From: JACCZX01 sp963791315
Lineage (GTDB): Bacteria > Pseudomonadota > Gammaproteobacteria > Burkholderiales > Burkholderiaceae_F
DNA: 64,000 bases
Assembly: GCA_963791315.1 (NCBI GenBank)
Contig: CAWBRQ010000007.1
Coordinates: 806,001 to 870,000, forward strand
Direction of reading: 5' to 3'
The notes below the pieces were generated by a model. The model worked only from the letters and a program-made list of their open reading frames with translations. It did not search any database and was not told where the DNA came from. Within the stretch, counting starts at the first letter, position 1. Each line of letters starts with the position of its first letter. Made by a program: the position numbers and the translations under genes. Positions 18,704 through 29,131 of this stretch are shown here, in pieces.

Positions 18704-21043
18704 ATGGCTGAACAACAAATACTTTTCCCTGCTTCCGGTAATGGCGGCGACGGCGATGATTCGCTGACGCTGGCGCGCTTTGCGCAGCAGGCTTATCTGG
18801 ATTACGCGATCTCGGTTGTAAAAGGTCGCGCGTTGCCGGACGGATCGGACGGGCAGAAACCGGTGCAGCGCCGGATCCTGTACGCGATGAACGCCATGGG
18901 GCTCGCTTCCGGCGCGCGTCCGGTGAAGTCGGCGCGCGTGGTGGGCGATGTGCTGGGCCGCTATCACCCGCACGGCGATCAGGCGGCGTACGACGCCATG
19001 GTGCGCATGGCGCAGGATTTTTCGCTGCGCTATCCGCTGATCGATGGGCAGGGGAACTTTGGCAGTCGTGACGGCGATGGCGCTGCTGCGATGCGCTACA
19101 CAGAAGCCCGGTTGACGCCGATCGCGCGCCTGCTGCTCGACGAAATCGACGAAGGTACGGTCGATTTCATGCCGAACTACGACGGCTCGACTCAGGAGCC
19201 GCGGCTGTTGCCGGCGCGGCTTCCGTTCGTTTTGCTCAACGGTGCTTCTGGCATCGCAGTCGGCATGGCGACCGAAATTCCGTCGCATCACTTGCGCGAG
19301 GTGGCGGCGGCGGCGTTGTTGATGCTGAAGAATCCCAAAGCGAAGCTGGAAGAGGTGCTGCGTGAAATGCCAGGCCCCGATTTTCCCGGCGGCGGCCAGA
19401 TTATTTCGTCGGGCAACGACATTCGAGACGTGTACGCCAGCGGACGCGGCAGCGTCAAGGTGCGGGCACGATTCGAGTTTGAGGAACTGGCGCGCGGCCA
19501 GTGGCAGTTAGTCGCTACCGAGCTACCGCCCGGTGCGTCCACGCAGCGTGTGTTGGAAGAAATCGAGGAGCTGACGAATCCGAAGGTACGCGCCGGCAAG
19601 AAAGCGCTGAGCAACGAGCAGCAGCAGATGAAGCAACTGGTGCTGTCAGTGCTCGACACGGTGCGGGACGAATCGGGCAAGGACGCGGCGGTGAGACTCG
19701 TGTTCGAGCCGCGCACGTCAAGGATCGATCGCGACGAGTTCACGCGAACGCTGCTCGCGCATACCAGCATGGAAGGCAATGCACCGATCAACCTGGTGAT
19801 GATCGGCGGAGATGGGCGCCCGCGCTGCAAGCCGCTGACCGAAGTGCTGCTTGAATGGATCGAATTTCGTATCACCACAGTGCGGCGCCGCTCGGCGCAC
19901 CGCCTGCAGAAGGTCGACGACCGGATTCACATCCTCGAAGGCCGGCAGCTGGTGTTGCTGTCGATCGACAAGGTGATCAAGCTGATTCGCAACTCCGATG
20001 AGCCAAAGCCCGATTTGATCAAGGCGTTCAAGCTGTCCGAGCGACAGGCTGACGATATTCTCGAGTTACGCCTGCGACAGTTGGCGCGGCTCGAAGGATT
20101 TCGGATCGAAGAGGAGCTCGCCGAGCTGCGCAAGGAGCAGTTGGCGCTTGGCAAGCTGCTCGGATCGGATGCGGCGCTGCGCAAGCTCGTTGGCAAGGAA
20201 ATCGAGGACGACGCCAAAAAGTACGGCGAAAAGGACCCTCGGCGCACATTGATAGAAACCGCCGAGCGCGCCACGGTCGAGTTGAGAGTGACCGACGAGC
20301 CGATCACGGTCATCGTGTCCGAAAATGGTTTCGTTCGCGCGCGCACGGGCCACGGGCATGACCCGGCGCAATTCACGTTCAAGACTGGCGATGCGCTCTA
20401 TGGCTCGTTCGAGTGCCGCACGGTCGACTCGCTGATCGCGATCGGAAGCAACGGTCGCGTCTACACGATTGCTGTTTCGCAACTGCCGTCGGCGCGCGGC
20501 GACGGTGCGCCGGCTACGTCGTTGATTGACCTCGCGCCAGAAACGCGACTGGTTGCATACGTCGCGGGCGCAGCGTCACTGCCGCTATTGCTGGCAACGA
20601 GCAACGGTTTCGGATTTGCAGCAACGCTTGGAGACATGTTGTCGCGCCAGCGTGCCGGAAAGCAGTTCATCAATGTCGATGCAGGGGCCGAGCCGCTACG
20701 TCCGCATTCGGCCGATGTGGCAAACGACCGATTCATCGCTTGCCTGTCCGAGCGGGGCCGGGTCCTGGTGTTCGATGCTGCCGAGTTGAAATCGCTTTCG
20801 GGCGGGGGCCGCGGCGTGACGTTGATCGATCTCGATGAGGGTGAAAAACTGCTCGCAGCGCTGCCGATCTCAAAAAGCGGAGCGATCGTCACCGCTGTCA
20901 AAGGTAAGTCAGCCAAATCCGTGGAAGTGCATCTGACCGGTGCGCTGCTGGAAGCGCAGCGCGGCCACCGCGCGCGGAAGGGCAAGCTGGTCGACTCGAA
21001 ACTGAAGCCGCCGTTTACGCTGCGCAAGGCACTGCAGGATTGA
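18704..21043 (+). CDS. parC: DNA topoisomerase IV subunit A
   Basis: 779 residues, uninterrupted. The breakage-reunion domain has GLASGARPVKSARVVGDVLG and the catalytic Tyr at about 132 (AAMRYTEARL), followed by a coiled-coil region and a degenerate beta-pinwheel C terminus. With ParE it forms the essential decatenating topoisomerase IV. It is separated from parE by the GGDEF/EAL gene, whereas the two are usually adjacent in this group. The 45 bases to the next gene hold no terminator. Confidence 0.96.
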   Translation: MAEQQILFPASGNGGDGDDSLTLARFAQQAYLDYAISVVKGRALPDGSDGQKPVQRRILYAMNAMGLASGARPVKSARVVGDVLGRYHPHGDQAAYDAMVRMAQDFSLRYPLIDGQGNFGSRDGDGAAAMRYTEARLTPIARLLLDEIDEGTVDFMPNYDGSTQEPRLLPARLPFVLLNGASGIAVGMATEIPSHHLREVAAAALLMLKNPKAKLEEVLREMPGPDFPGGGQIISSGNDIRDVYASGRGSVKVRARFEFEELARGQWQLVATELPPGASTQRVLEEIEELTNPKVRAGKKALSNEQQQMKQLVLSVLDTVRDESGKDAAVRLVFEPRTSRIDRDEFTRTLLAHTSMEGNAPINLVMIGGDGRPRCKPLTEVLLEWIEFRITTVRRRSAHRLQKVDDRIHILEGRQLVLLSIDKVIKLIRNSDEPKPDLIKAFKLSERQADDILELRLRQLARLEGFRIEEELAELRKEQLALGKLLGSDAALRKLVGKEIEDDAKKYGEKDPRRTLIETAERATVELRVTDEPITVIVSENGFVRARTGHGHDPAQFTFKTGDALYGSFECRTVDSLIAIGSNGRVYTIAVSQLPSARGDGAPATSLIDLAPETRLVAYVAGAASLPLLLATSNGFGFAATLGDMLSRQRAGKQFINVDAGAEPLRPHSADVANDRFIACLSERGRVLVFDAAELKSLSGGGRGVTLIDLDEGEKLLAALPISKSGAIVTAVKGKSAKSVEVHLTGALLEAQRGHRARKGKLVDSKLKPPFTLRKALQD

Positions 21044-21087
21044 CGAGCGCGAAACTGCCGGCCCAAACGTGAATCTGGATAGAGGCA

Positions 21088-21555
21088 ATGAGAATCATCT
21101 ACACCACACTGTTATTCGCGCACGTCCTCTGTGTCGTTGTCTGGGTCGGCGGCATGTTCCTTCTGCACTTCGTGGTGCGGCCGTCCGCGGCACGTTTGCA
21201 GGAGCCGTCGGTCCGCTTGACGTTTCTTTCTTCGACGCTCGGTCGGTTCATGTCGTGGGCTGCGCTTGCGATTGTCGTGCTGCTGGCGAGCGGGCTGGCG
21301 ATGATCTTGATCGGCGGAGGATTCAAGAACGCGCACCTGTCGGTGCATCTGATGCTGGCGGTCGGGTTGGTGATGATGTTGCTCTATCTACACATTCGGT
21401 TTGCGCCCTTTAGACGCATGCGTGCAGCCGTCATGGCCGGCGACTGGGCGGTGGCCGGCGCAAACCTCGACATGGTGCGCAAGATGGTGTTGATCAACCT
21501 GGTACTCGGCTTTCTCACGATTGCGATAGCGACCATCGGGCGCGCGGCGTTGTAG
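21088..21555 (+). CDS. CopD-like four-helix membrane protein
   Basis: 155 residues with four hydrophobic helices. The first, FAHVLCVVVWVGGMFLLHFV, and the third, HLSVHLMLAVGLVMMLLYLH, carry His residues at positions typical of CopD-like and related b-type-haem or metal-binding membrane proteins. No copper-resistance genes are nearby, so the copper link is by family only. It converges on the PhzF gene with four bases between stops. Confidence 0.6.
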   Translation: MRIIYTTLLFAHVLCVVVWVGGMFLLHFVVRPSAARLQEPSVRLTFLSSTLGRFMSWAALAIVVLLASGLAMILIGGGFKNAHLSVHLMLAVGLVMMLLYLHIRFAPFRRMRAAVMAGDWAVAGANLDMVRKMVLINLVLGFLTIAIATIGRAAL

Positions 21556-21559
21556 AAGA

Positions 21560-22447
21560 CTACAGCTTCAACACGCCTTCGCTAACCATCACCGATGTGC
21601 CGCCGACACGGACTGCTTGTGGGGCTCCCTCGCGCACATCGGCTTCCAGCTCGATACGGCTGGGCCGGCCTATCGCTTCGCCCTGCAAGATCGTCCAGCG
21701 TCGAGTAGTCGATTGACTCGGTGTATGGCGCACGAGCCAGCCCGCAAGCGCTGCGGCCGCCGAACCGGTTGCGGGATCCTCGGCGACACCTGCGCCTGGC
21801 GCGAACATCCGCACTTGCCAAGTCGACGAGTCGAGCTGCGCAATGGGGTAGACCTCCTGCGTGACGAAGCCAGCCAGTGTTGTGCGCCAGCGAGTGAGGT
21901 CAAGCTGCGCCCGCACCAGTGCGTCACTCGACGTGACGTGCACCACCAGGTATGGCACGCCACACGACCACACTTCCGCAGGCGCAGCGATTTGATCAAC
22001 CGTAAGCTGCAGCATTTCGGCGAGCGCCCGGCTCGAAGGCGGCACAGTTTGCAGGCGCTCGGGCAGGCGGGCCGACGTAAACGTACAGCGCACGACACGT
22101 CCTTCGTTGCGCTCGATGCGCACGGGGACCGGTCCCACGTTTTCTTCGAGTACCAGCTCGGTGGAATCCTCGGCACCTCCGAGCGATGACAGAACGAACG
22201 CAGTGCCGACCGTCGGATGCCCGGCGAACGGCAGTTCCCTGCTTGGCGTAAAAATTTGAACGCGCGCGGTGTGGCGCTTATCTGCCGGCGGTGTTACGAA
22301 CGTTGTTTCCGAAAAATTGAACTCGCGCGCAATTGCCTGCATCGCTTGTTCGTCCAAACCGCGAGCGTCTGTCAACACGGCAAGTGGATTGCCGCTGAAC
22401 ATGCGATCCGTGAACACATCGCAGGTGTAAAAGCGGAAGTCGCTCAT
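21560..22447 (-). CDS. PhzF family isomerase/epimerase
   Basis: 295 residues with the two-fold PhzF (diaminopimelate-epimerase-like) fold. Family marks are CDVFTDRMFSGNPLAVL at the start, the catalytic Glu in FNFSETTFV, GHPTVGTAF, and EDPATGSAAAALAGWL in the second half. PhzF itself isomerises a phenazine precursor, but no phenazine genes occur here, so the substrate is unknown. It diverges from mdlA. Confidence 0.88.
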   Translation of the reverse strand: MSDFRFYTCDVFTDRMFSGNPLAVLTDARGLDEQAMQAIAREFNFSETTFVTPPADKRHTARVQIFTPSRELPFAGHPTVGTAFVLSSLGGAEDSTELVLEENVGPVPVRIERNEGRVVRCTFTSARLPERLQTVPPSSRALAEMLQLTVDQIAAPAEVWSCGVPYLVVHVTSSDALVRAQLDLTRWRTTLAGFVTQEVYPIAQLDSSTWQVRMFAPGAGVAEDPATGSAAAALAGWLVRHTPSQSTTRRWTILQGEAIGRPSRIELEADVREGAPQAVRVGGTSVMVSEGVLKL

Positions 22448-22528
22448 CGCTGCAACTTTAGCTGAACGGCTGTGGTCGACGAAATATCGCGGCCCCTACA
22501 ATCCTGTTCCACGAAAATCCCGCGGCTC

Positions 22529-24307
22529 GTGTCTCAATCCCTGTATCAATTGATCGGCGCGTTCGTCATGCGCCATTGGCGCGCCTACATCGCGTCGGCG
22601 CTGATGCTGATCGGCATCGCGGTGCTCACCGTGTGGGTTCCGCGCATTGTCGGGCAGGCGGTCGATGGTTTGGTCGCGGGCACTTTGCACGGTGCCGCAC
22701 TGATACGCCAGCTGGTAGCACTGCTGATCATGGGGTCAGTGATTTACTTGCTGCGCGTCGGTTGGCGGCTGCAACTGTTTTCTGCCGCGTATCAGCTCGG
22801 AGTCGAGCTGCGCACGCGCCTGTATGACCGCCTCACCCTTCAGGGGCCGCCGTTTTTCAATCGCAGCCGTACCGGTGATTTGATGGCGCGCGCGACGAAT
22901 GATGTCGATTCGATCGAGATGGCCGCGGGTGAAGCGTTTCTCGCCGGGTTCGATGGCACGCTTACTCTGATCCTAGTGATTGCGATGATGGCGCTTGGCA
23001 TCGATTGGCGGCTCGCGTTGATCGCGTTGCTGCCTTTCCCGCTGATGGCGATCGCGTTCTGGTTCATTTCACGGCGCGTGCATACGGCGTGGCGCGATTC
23101 GCTCGATCGCTTTTCGAACTTGAACGACCATGTTCAGGAGACGATCGCTGGCGTGCGCACGCTACGGGCGTTAGGCCTCGAAACGCACGCCGCGCGCGAA
23201 TTCGCGCAGCGGGCAGCTGACGCGGCCGCCGCCAATTTCCGCGCTCTGAAATGGGAGGCCGCGTACGAGCCGGCGGTCGGCTTCACGCTGACTGCGGCCA
23301 CCGCCCTCACGCTCGGTGTCGGAGGGTGGCTGGTATCGCGGCAGCAGTTGACCGTTGGCGAGCTGACCAGCTTTGCGATGTATCTGTCGCAGTTGATCTG
23401 GCCGATGTTTGCAGCGGGCTGGGTGCTGTCGCTGCTAGAACGCGGCAAGGCCGGATGGACCCGGCTGCAGCCGACATTGTCCGAGCCGTTGTCGGTAGCC
23501 GATGACGGCACGGTTACTGATTTGGTGCCAGGTGCCTTGCGGTTTGAAGGGGTGACGTTTCGCTATCGGCCGGACGCAGCGCCTGCAGTTGCCGACGTGT
23601 CGGTCGAGTTAAGGGCAGGGCAAACGCTTGGGATCGTAGGTCCGACTGGATCCGGCAAGTCGACGCTATTGATGCTACTGCTGCGTAACTATGCGCCGGA
23701 CCAGGGCCGGATCGTGTGGGGTGGGCACGCGATCGACGAATACACACTGAATGCGCTGCGCGGGGCGGTCAGCTGGGTGCCGCAAGAAGCCTTCCTGTTT
23801 TCAGCAACACTGGCGGAAAACATCGCGCTTGCGCGCAGCAACGCGACCCGCAGAGAGATCGAGCGTGCAGCCGAGCTCGCGGCATTGCACGATGACATCG
23901 CGCGCTTCCCGCACGGCTACGAAACGTTGGTCGGCGAGCGCGGCATCACACTTTCGGGCGGGCAGCGGCAAAGAGTCGCGATTGCGCGCGCGCTGTTGAC
24001 CGAAAAGCCGCTGCTGCTACTGGACGATGCCTTATCGGCAGTCGACACTGGCACTGAAACCCAAATCCTGGCGCACTTGCGCGGCGAGCTGAGCGGCGAA
24101 CCGAGCGCGAAGCTTAGCGAAACAGGCCGCACGGCGATCATCGTCAGCCATCGTCTGTCGGCTGTAGCCGACGCTCACATGATCCTGGTGCTCAAAGCGG
24201 GGCGCATCGTCGAGCGCGGATCGCATGCGCAACTGCTGAACTTTAACGGGTGGTATGCGGCACAGTGGCGCTACCAACAGTTGGAAGCCAGCCTGGAAAG
24301 CGCATGA
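22529..24307 (+). CDS. mdlA: ABC exporter half-transporter, MdlA/SmdA type
   Basis: About 592 residues from GTG 22529 (a GTG at 22472 is also in frame, but a TACAAT -10-like element at 22497-22502 lies between them). Six hydrophobic helices are followed by an ATPase domain with Walker A GPTGSGKST, signature LSGGQRQR and Walker B LLLLDDALSAVD. Walker B ends in Asp-Asp instead of Asp-Glu, as in E. coli MdlA, so this subunit's own ATP site is degenerate. It pairs with the next gene as a heterodimeric inner-membrane exporter; the substrate is unknown. Confidence 0.87.
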   Translation: MSQSLYQLIGAFVMRHWRAYIASALMLIGIAVLTVWVPRIVGQAVDGLVAGTLHGAALIRQLVALLIMGSVIYLLRVGWRLQLFSAAYQLGVELRTRLYDRLTLQGPPFFNRSRTGDLMARATNDVDSIEMAAGEAFLAGFDGTLTLILVIAMMALGIDWRLALIALLPFPLMAIAFWFISRRVHTAWRDSLDRFSNLNDHVQETIAGVRTLRALGLETHAAREFAQRAADAAAANFRALKWEAAYEPAVGFTLTAATALTLGVGGWLVSRQQLTVGELTSFAMYLSQLIWPMFAAGWVLSLLERGKAGWTRLQPTLSEPLSVADDGTVTDLVPGALRFEGVTFRYRPDAAPAVADVSVELRAGQTLGIVGPTGSGKSTLLMLLLRNYAPDQGRIVWGGHAIDEYTLNALRGAVSWVPQEAFLFSATLAENIALARSNATRREIERAAELAALHDDIARFPHGYETLVGERGITLSGGQRQRVAIARALLTEKPLLLLDDALSAVDTGTETQILAHLRGELSGEPSAKLSETGRTAIIVSHRLSAVADAHMILVLKAGRIVERGSHAQLLNFNGWYAAQWRYQQLEASLESA

Positions 24308-24383
24308 GTTCTCCGCACGGCCGCCCGAAGGAAAACTCGCTCCCGCTTGGCGGGACGGCGCGCAGCGCCAGGGTGCATCCATA

Positions 24384-26171
24384 ATGGCTGCTGCATCTGC
24401 TGCAACGATCGAGCATCAGGAGCTGCGTCCGGCAAGACGCGACGAACGACGCCAGGCGTTCGCTCTGCTGTGGCGGGCTGCGCGCCCCGATCGCAAGCAG
24501 CTGGCACTTGCCAGTGCGCTGCTGCTGGCTGCCGGCGGTCTCGAGGCTCTCGGGCCGATCTTTGGCAAGTTGTTCATCGACGAATACCTGCTGCCGGGCC
24601 GTCTCGAGGCGTGGCCTGTCGCGCTATTGATCGGTGGCATCGTGGTCAGCGGCTGCCTGGCGAGCGCGCTGCGCTATTTTCAGCTCGTTCGACTGGCCGG
24701 CGTAGCGATGCGCTCGGTGCGTCGTCTGCGCGAGAGTGTTTACAACCATGTGCTGCGCCTGCCGATGGCGTATTTCGACAAGGCGATCACGGGCCAGCTG
24801 GTCAGCCGCATTACCAACGACACCGAGCAGATCAGACAGCTGTATGTGCAAGTGCTGTTCGAGATGCTGCAGGGAGTAACGGTGCTGCTTGGCGCCGTCG
24901 TGGCGATGGCCTGGCTCGACTGGCGGCTGATGCTGATCGTGCTGACGCTGATTCCAGCGACGGTACTGATTGTGATCGGCTATCAGCGTCTATCTGCCCA
25001 TGCGGTGATGCGTTCGCGCGAACTGCGCAGCGACATCAACGCGCAGATGGGTGAAAGCATTGCCGGCATGAGCGTGCTGCAGGCGACCGGCGCCGCACGG
25101 CGCTTCGCCACGCGCTTTGCGAGCACCAATCGCGAGCACTACAGAGCCAGGTTGGGGGAGGTACGCGCAAATGCGTGGCTGCTGCGTCCCGCGCTCGACA
25201 TGATGAGCATTTTGTTGATCGTCGCAATCATCGCGGCGTTCGGTACGCAATCGTTCGGCGGGCTCGAGATCGGACTTCTCTACGCATTCATCACGTACGT
25301 CGCGCGTGTTGTCGAGCCCCTGATCTCGATCACGATGCAGTTCTCGTTGCTGCAACAAGCGCTGGTCGCGGCGTCTCGCGTGAACACGCTGCTCGACGAG
25401 GGTCAATCGCAGGAGGTCACGCATGAACGGCGCGTCAGTCGCGGTCATGTACAGCTGATCGACGTGAGCTTCGGTTACGACCCGCAGCAGCCTGTACTGC
25501 ACGACGTGAGCATCGATGTACCCGCTGGCAGTTTTGTGGGCATCGTTGGCCACACCGGCAGCGGCAAGTCGACACTGCTGTCGTTGTTGCTGCGTTTCTA
25601 TGCGCCGCAGGCAGGCCGCTTGGAGATCGATGGGATTCCCCTTGCGACGATCGGCGATGAACACTTTCGGGCCGATGTCGGACTAGTCCCACAGGAGCCG
25701 TTCCTGCTGGCAGCGAGTGCGCTTGAGAATATCGACATGGGGCGAAATCTGCCTCAGGGTCAAATCGAGGCCGCCGCACGCGCAGCAAACGCGCATGTTT
25801 TCATTAGAGCGATGGAGCAGGGTTACAGCACCCCGCTTGGTGAAGGCGGGGCGCGGCTGTCTTCCGGGCAGAAACAATTGATCGCCGTTGCACGCGCGCT
25901 CGCCGGAGCGCCACGCGTGCTGTTTCTGGACGAAGCAACCTCGCGGATCGATAGCGATACCGAGCGGCAGGTGGCGCACGCGCTGTCACTGCTGCACGGC
26001 AAGACGACCGTCATCGCAATTGCGCACCGGCTGTCAACGATCCGCGCGGCCGATCGTATTTTCGTGCTGAATCATGGCCGCCTGGCCGAACAAGGTACGC
26101 ACGATCAGCTAATGGCGATAGAGGGTGGCATTTACCAGAGGCTGTACCTTCTGCAGCAGATTGCCGATTGA
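24384..26171 (+). CDS. mdlB: ABC exporter half-transporter, MdlB/SmdB type
   Basis: 595 residues from ATG 24384. Six hydrophobic helices, then Walker A GHTGSGKST, signature LSSGQKQL (second Gly replaced by Ser) and a canonical Walker B VLFLDEATSRID. In a heterodimer the MdlB Walker motifs face the good MdlA signature, while the MdlA Walker motifs face this altered signature: one active and one degenerate site. The 76 bases after mdlA hold no terminator, so co-transcription is likely. Confidence 0.87.
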   Translation: MAAASAATIEHQELRPARRDERRQAFALLWRAARPDRKQLALASALLLAAGGLEALGPIFGKLFIDEYLLPGRLEAWPVALLIGGIVVSGCLASALRYFQLVRLAGVAMRSVRRLRESVYNHVLRLPMAYFDKAITGQLVSRITNDTEQIRQLYVQVLFEMLQGVTVLLGAVVAMAWLDWRLMLIVLTLIPATVLIVIGYQRLSAHAVMRSRELRSDINAQMGESIAGMSVLQATGAARRFATRFASTNREHYRARLGEVRANAWLLRPALDMMSILLIVAIIAAFGTQSFGGLEIGLLYAFITYVARVVEPLISITMQFSLLQQALVAASRVNTLLDEGQSQEVTHERRVSRGHVQLIDVSFGYDPQQPVLHDVSIDVPAGSFVGIVGHTGSGKSTLLSLLLRFYAPQAGRLEIDGIPLATIGDEHFRADVGLVPQEPFLLAASALENIDMGRNLPQGQIEAAARAANAHVFIRAMEQGYSTPLGEGGARLSSGQKQLIAVARALAGAPRVLFLDEATSRIDSDTERQVAHALSLLHGKTTVIAIAHRLSTIRAADRIFVLNHGRLAEQGTHDQLMAIEGGIYQRLYLLQQIAD

Positions 26172-26226
26172 CGCCGCAGGCACGAGTCTGGCTGGATCAG
26201 CCGGTCGCGGCTTGTCAGACCAGCGG

Positions 26227-26562
26227 ATGCCACCAACCGATATAGACGGGCTATTGCGTACTGCGATTCGCGAGCGCCGCCTCGTTGCGTTTGTCCTTGA
26301 TGAGCAACCCCGCTTAGTCGAGCCGCATGACTACGGCTTGATCGGTGGCGAAGCCCGGTTGTTCTGCTACCAGATTGGTGGCGGCAGCCGATCGGGACGG
26401 CCGCTCGGCTGGCGCTGGGCACCGCTGCATAAGATTTCACAATTGCGCGTGCTGGACCGGCATTTCCGCGGTGCGCGGCCGGTTCCTTCCGGAAAACACG
26501 TCAAATGGGACACGTTGTTCGCCTCCGTCTCGGCTAGGCACAGTGAAACCAACGAAGCATGA
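26227..26562 (+). CDS. small WYL-domain-like protein
   Basis: 111 residues, ATG 26227. The core, AIRERRLVAFVLDEQPRLVE then HDYGLIGGEARLFCYQIGG, resembles a lone WYL ligand-sensing domain without the usual winged-helix partner. A role in binding nucleic acid or nucleotides is possible but unproven. It lies between mdlB and htpG with short gaps on both sides. The frame is open further upstream but that part does not look homologous. Confidence 0.5.
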   Translation: MPPTDIDGLLRTAIRERRLVAFVLDEQPRLVEPHDYGLIGGEARLFCYQIGGGSRSGRPLGWRWAPLHKISQLRVLDRHFRGARPVPSGKHVKWDTLFASVSARHSETNEA

Positions 26563-26605
26563 AGAGCGCGCGATAATTGCATCCTTCGTTTAACTCGCAA
26601 CCACT

Positions 26606-28509
26606 ATGGAAGCACAAGACATCACCAGCAAAGAAACACTCGGCTTTCAGGCCGAAGTCAAACAGCTGCTGCAGCTGATGATTCACTCGCTGTACAGCAA
26701 CAAGGAAATCTTCTTACGCGAATTGATCAGCAATGCGTCCGACGCCTGCGACAAGTTGCGCTTCGAAGCGATGTCGCGGCCTCAATTACTCGAAGGCCAC
26801 TCTGAACTTGGCATCACTGTGTCTTTCGACAAGAGCGGCGCGCACGATCACCGTGTCCGACAACGGGATTGGTATGTCGCGCACCGATGCGATCGAGCAT
26901 CTGGGAACGATCGCCAAGTCGGGTACACGCGAATTTTTTGCTCAACTGTCCGGCGATCAGCAGAAAGATGCGCAACTGATTGGGCAATTCGGTGTCGGCT
27001 TTTATTCGAGCTTCATCGTGGCAGATCGTGTCACGGTGGTATCGCGGCGCGCCGGGGAGGACGCCGCGGCCGCGATTCGATGGGAAAGCGACGGCGGCGG
27101 CGAATTTACGATCGAGCCTGCCACGCGTGCTGAGTCGGGTACCGATGTCACGCTGCATCTGCGCGAGGGTGAAGACGAGTTTTTGGCAGCAGGCAAGTTG
27201 CGATCGGTGATCACGCATTACTCGGACCACATTTCGTTGCCGATTCGCATCCGCAAGGAGGTTTGGGACAAGGACAGGAGCGAGTATCGCCAGACCGACG
27301 AGCTTGAGACGATCAATCAGGCAAGCGCGCTATGGGCACGCGCCAAGACCGATATCACCGAAGAACAGTACCGCGAGTTCTACAAGCACGTATCGCACGA
27401 CTTCAGTGATCCGCTGGCGTGGACACACAATCGGGTCGAAGGCCGCACCGAATACATCCAGTTGCTGTATCTGCCGGAGCGCGCACCGTTCGATTTGTGG
27501 GACCGCGAACAACGACACGGCCTGAAGCTGTACGTCCGACGCGTGTTCATCATGGAGGACGCGGGCGATTTGCTGCCCGCATATCTGCGGTTCGTGCGCG
27601 GGGTCATCGATTCGTCGGACCTGCCGCTCAACGTGTCGCGCGAAATTCTGCAGCAAAGCCGTGATGTCAAGGCGATTCGCGAGGGCTCGACGAAGCGTGT
27701 GCTCGGACTGCTCGAAGAACTCGCTGAAAACCAGAAGGAAAAGTACTCGACCTTCTGGAAGGAATTCGGCCAGGTGCTGAAGGAGGGAGTGGGCGAAGAC
27801 GCGGCGAACCGCGAACGGATTGCGAAGCTGTTGCGATTCGCATCGACGGCCGACCGATGAGGAAACCGTTTCTCTGGCGGACTACGTCGGCCGGATTAAG
27901 GACAAGCAAGCTTCGATCTACTACGTCACCGCCGATTCACTTGCTGCGGGCAAAGCGAGCCCGCATCTCGAGATTTTCCGCCGCAAAGAGGTCGAGGTGT
28001 TGATCCTGACCGATCGCGTTGATGAATGGATGCTGTCGTTCCTGCAGGAGTTCGAAGGTAAGCCGCTGGTGTCGGTTGCAAAGGGCGATCTGGATCTCGG
28101 CGGGCTTGCTGATACGAAGGAGAAGGAAGAACAGCGCCAAGTGGTCGAGCAGAGCAAGGACCTGGTCGAAGCGGTCAAAGCGTCGTTGGGCGAGCGCGTC
28201 AAGGACGTTCGAATCACGTTGCGCCTGACGGATTCGCCGGCGTGCGTGGTAGCTGACGAGCATGCAATGAGCCAGCATTTGCAGCGCCTGTTGAAAGCGG
28301 CCGGGCAGAACGCCCCGGCCACTAAACCAATTCTCGAGCTGAATCCGAACCATCCGTTGGTACAGCGCTTGAAGCCCGGCGACGAGCGATTGGCCGAATG
28401 GTCGGCGTTGCTGCTTGATCAAGCGGTGCTAGCAGAGGGTGGTCAGCTCGAAAATCCAGCAGAGTTCGTCAAGCGTCTGAATTCGATGCTGTTGAATGCC
28501 GGCAGCTAG
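26606..28509 (+). CDS. htpG: chaperone HtpG (Hsp90), split by two surplus bases
   Basis: Three frames join into a complete about 634-residue Hsp90: N-terminal ATPase (SNKEIFLRELISNASDACDK, DNGIGMSR, GQFGVGFYSSF), middle domain (RVFIMEDAGDLLPAYLRF, NVSREILQ) and C-terminal dimerisation domain. Removing one base near 26837 (AGC G GCG) and one near 27852 (GCC G ACC) restores family sequence exactly at both joins. HtpG is not essential in most bacteria, so real inactivation cannot be excluded here, but both lesions are of the same +1 type seen in essential parE. Confidence 0.9.
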
Positions 28510-29008
28510 ATCGGCGGCACCGTCGCTGCGGGGGTTCCCACCGGTAATCGACGACAAGATCGAGCGCTTGATCCTGGGCAGCTTTCCGTCGGAGGCATCG
28601 CTGGCGGCGGGCCAGTACTACGCACATCCGCGGAACCAATTCTGGCGTCTGCTTGCCGAGCTGCTCGGCGAGCCATTGGCCGATATGCCATACCGCAGGC
28701 GGCTGCAGCGCGTGCTTGCGCATCGTCTCGGCGTTTGGGATGTGCTCGACGCTTGCGATCGGGACGGTAGCGGCGATGCGTCGATTCGCAATCAAAAAGC
28801 CAACCAGTTCGCACGCCTGCATCGTCTGGCGCCGCGGCTGACGACGGTCGCCTTTAACGGTCAGGCAGCCGGCCGGTTTGCGGCCGAGTTTGCCGCCGCA
28901 GGCTTTGAAACTACGATTTTGCCATCGTCAAGCCCGGCCCATGCCGGCCGGTCATTCGAGCAAAAACTGGCCGTCTGGCGGGCGTGGTGGGCCGTTTCTC
29001 CCTCTTGA
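28496..29008 (+). CDS. DNA-deoxyinosine glycosylase (uracil-DNA glycosylase superfamily, family 6-like)
   Basis: 170 residues. Motif LGSFPSEASL, followed by GQYYAHPRNQFW, is the hallmark of the HDG branch of the UDG superfamily, and LPSSSPAHAG is the second conserved loop. These enzymes excise hypoxanthine and, in part, uracil from DNA. ATG 28496 overlaps the htpG stop by 14 bases. The gene appears complete. The 29009-29125 gap holds no recognisable signal. Confidence 0.85.
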   Translation: MPAARSAAPSLRGFPPVIDDKIERLILGSFPSEASLAAGQYYAHPRNQFWRLLAELLGEPLADMPYRRRLQRVLAHRLGVWDVLDACDRDGSGDASIRNQKANQFARLHRLAPRLTTVAFNGQAAGRFAAEFAAAGFETTILPSSSPAHAGRSFEQKLAVWRAWWAVSPS

Positions 29009-29131
29009 CGGGACTCCAATACCTTGAGATGCGGCCAAATCAGCGGCAATTAGCGCAGCCGCGGCGGGCGCGTAATCGGCTAATCTTTCGACTCTCGGGC
29101 CCGGCCGTCGTGGCTCGTTGACCTATTGACC

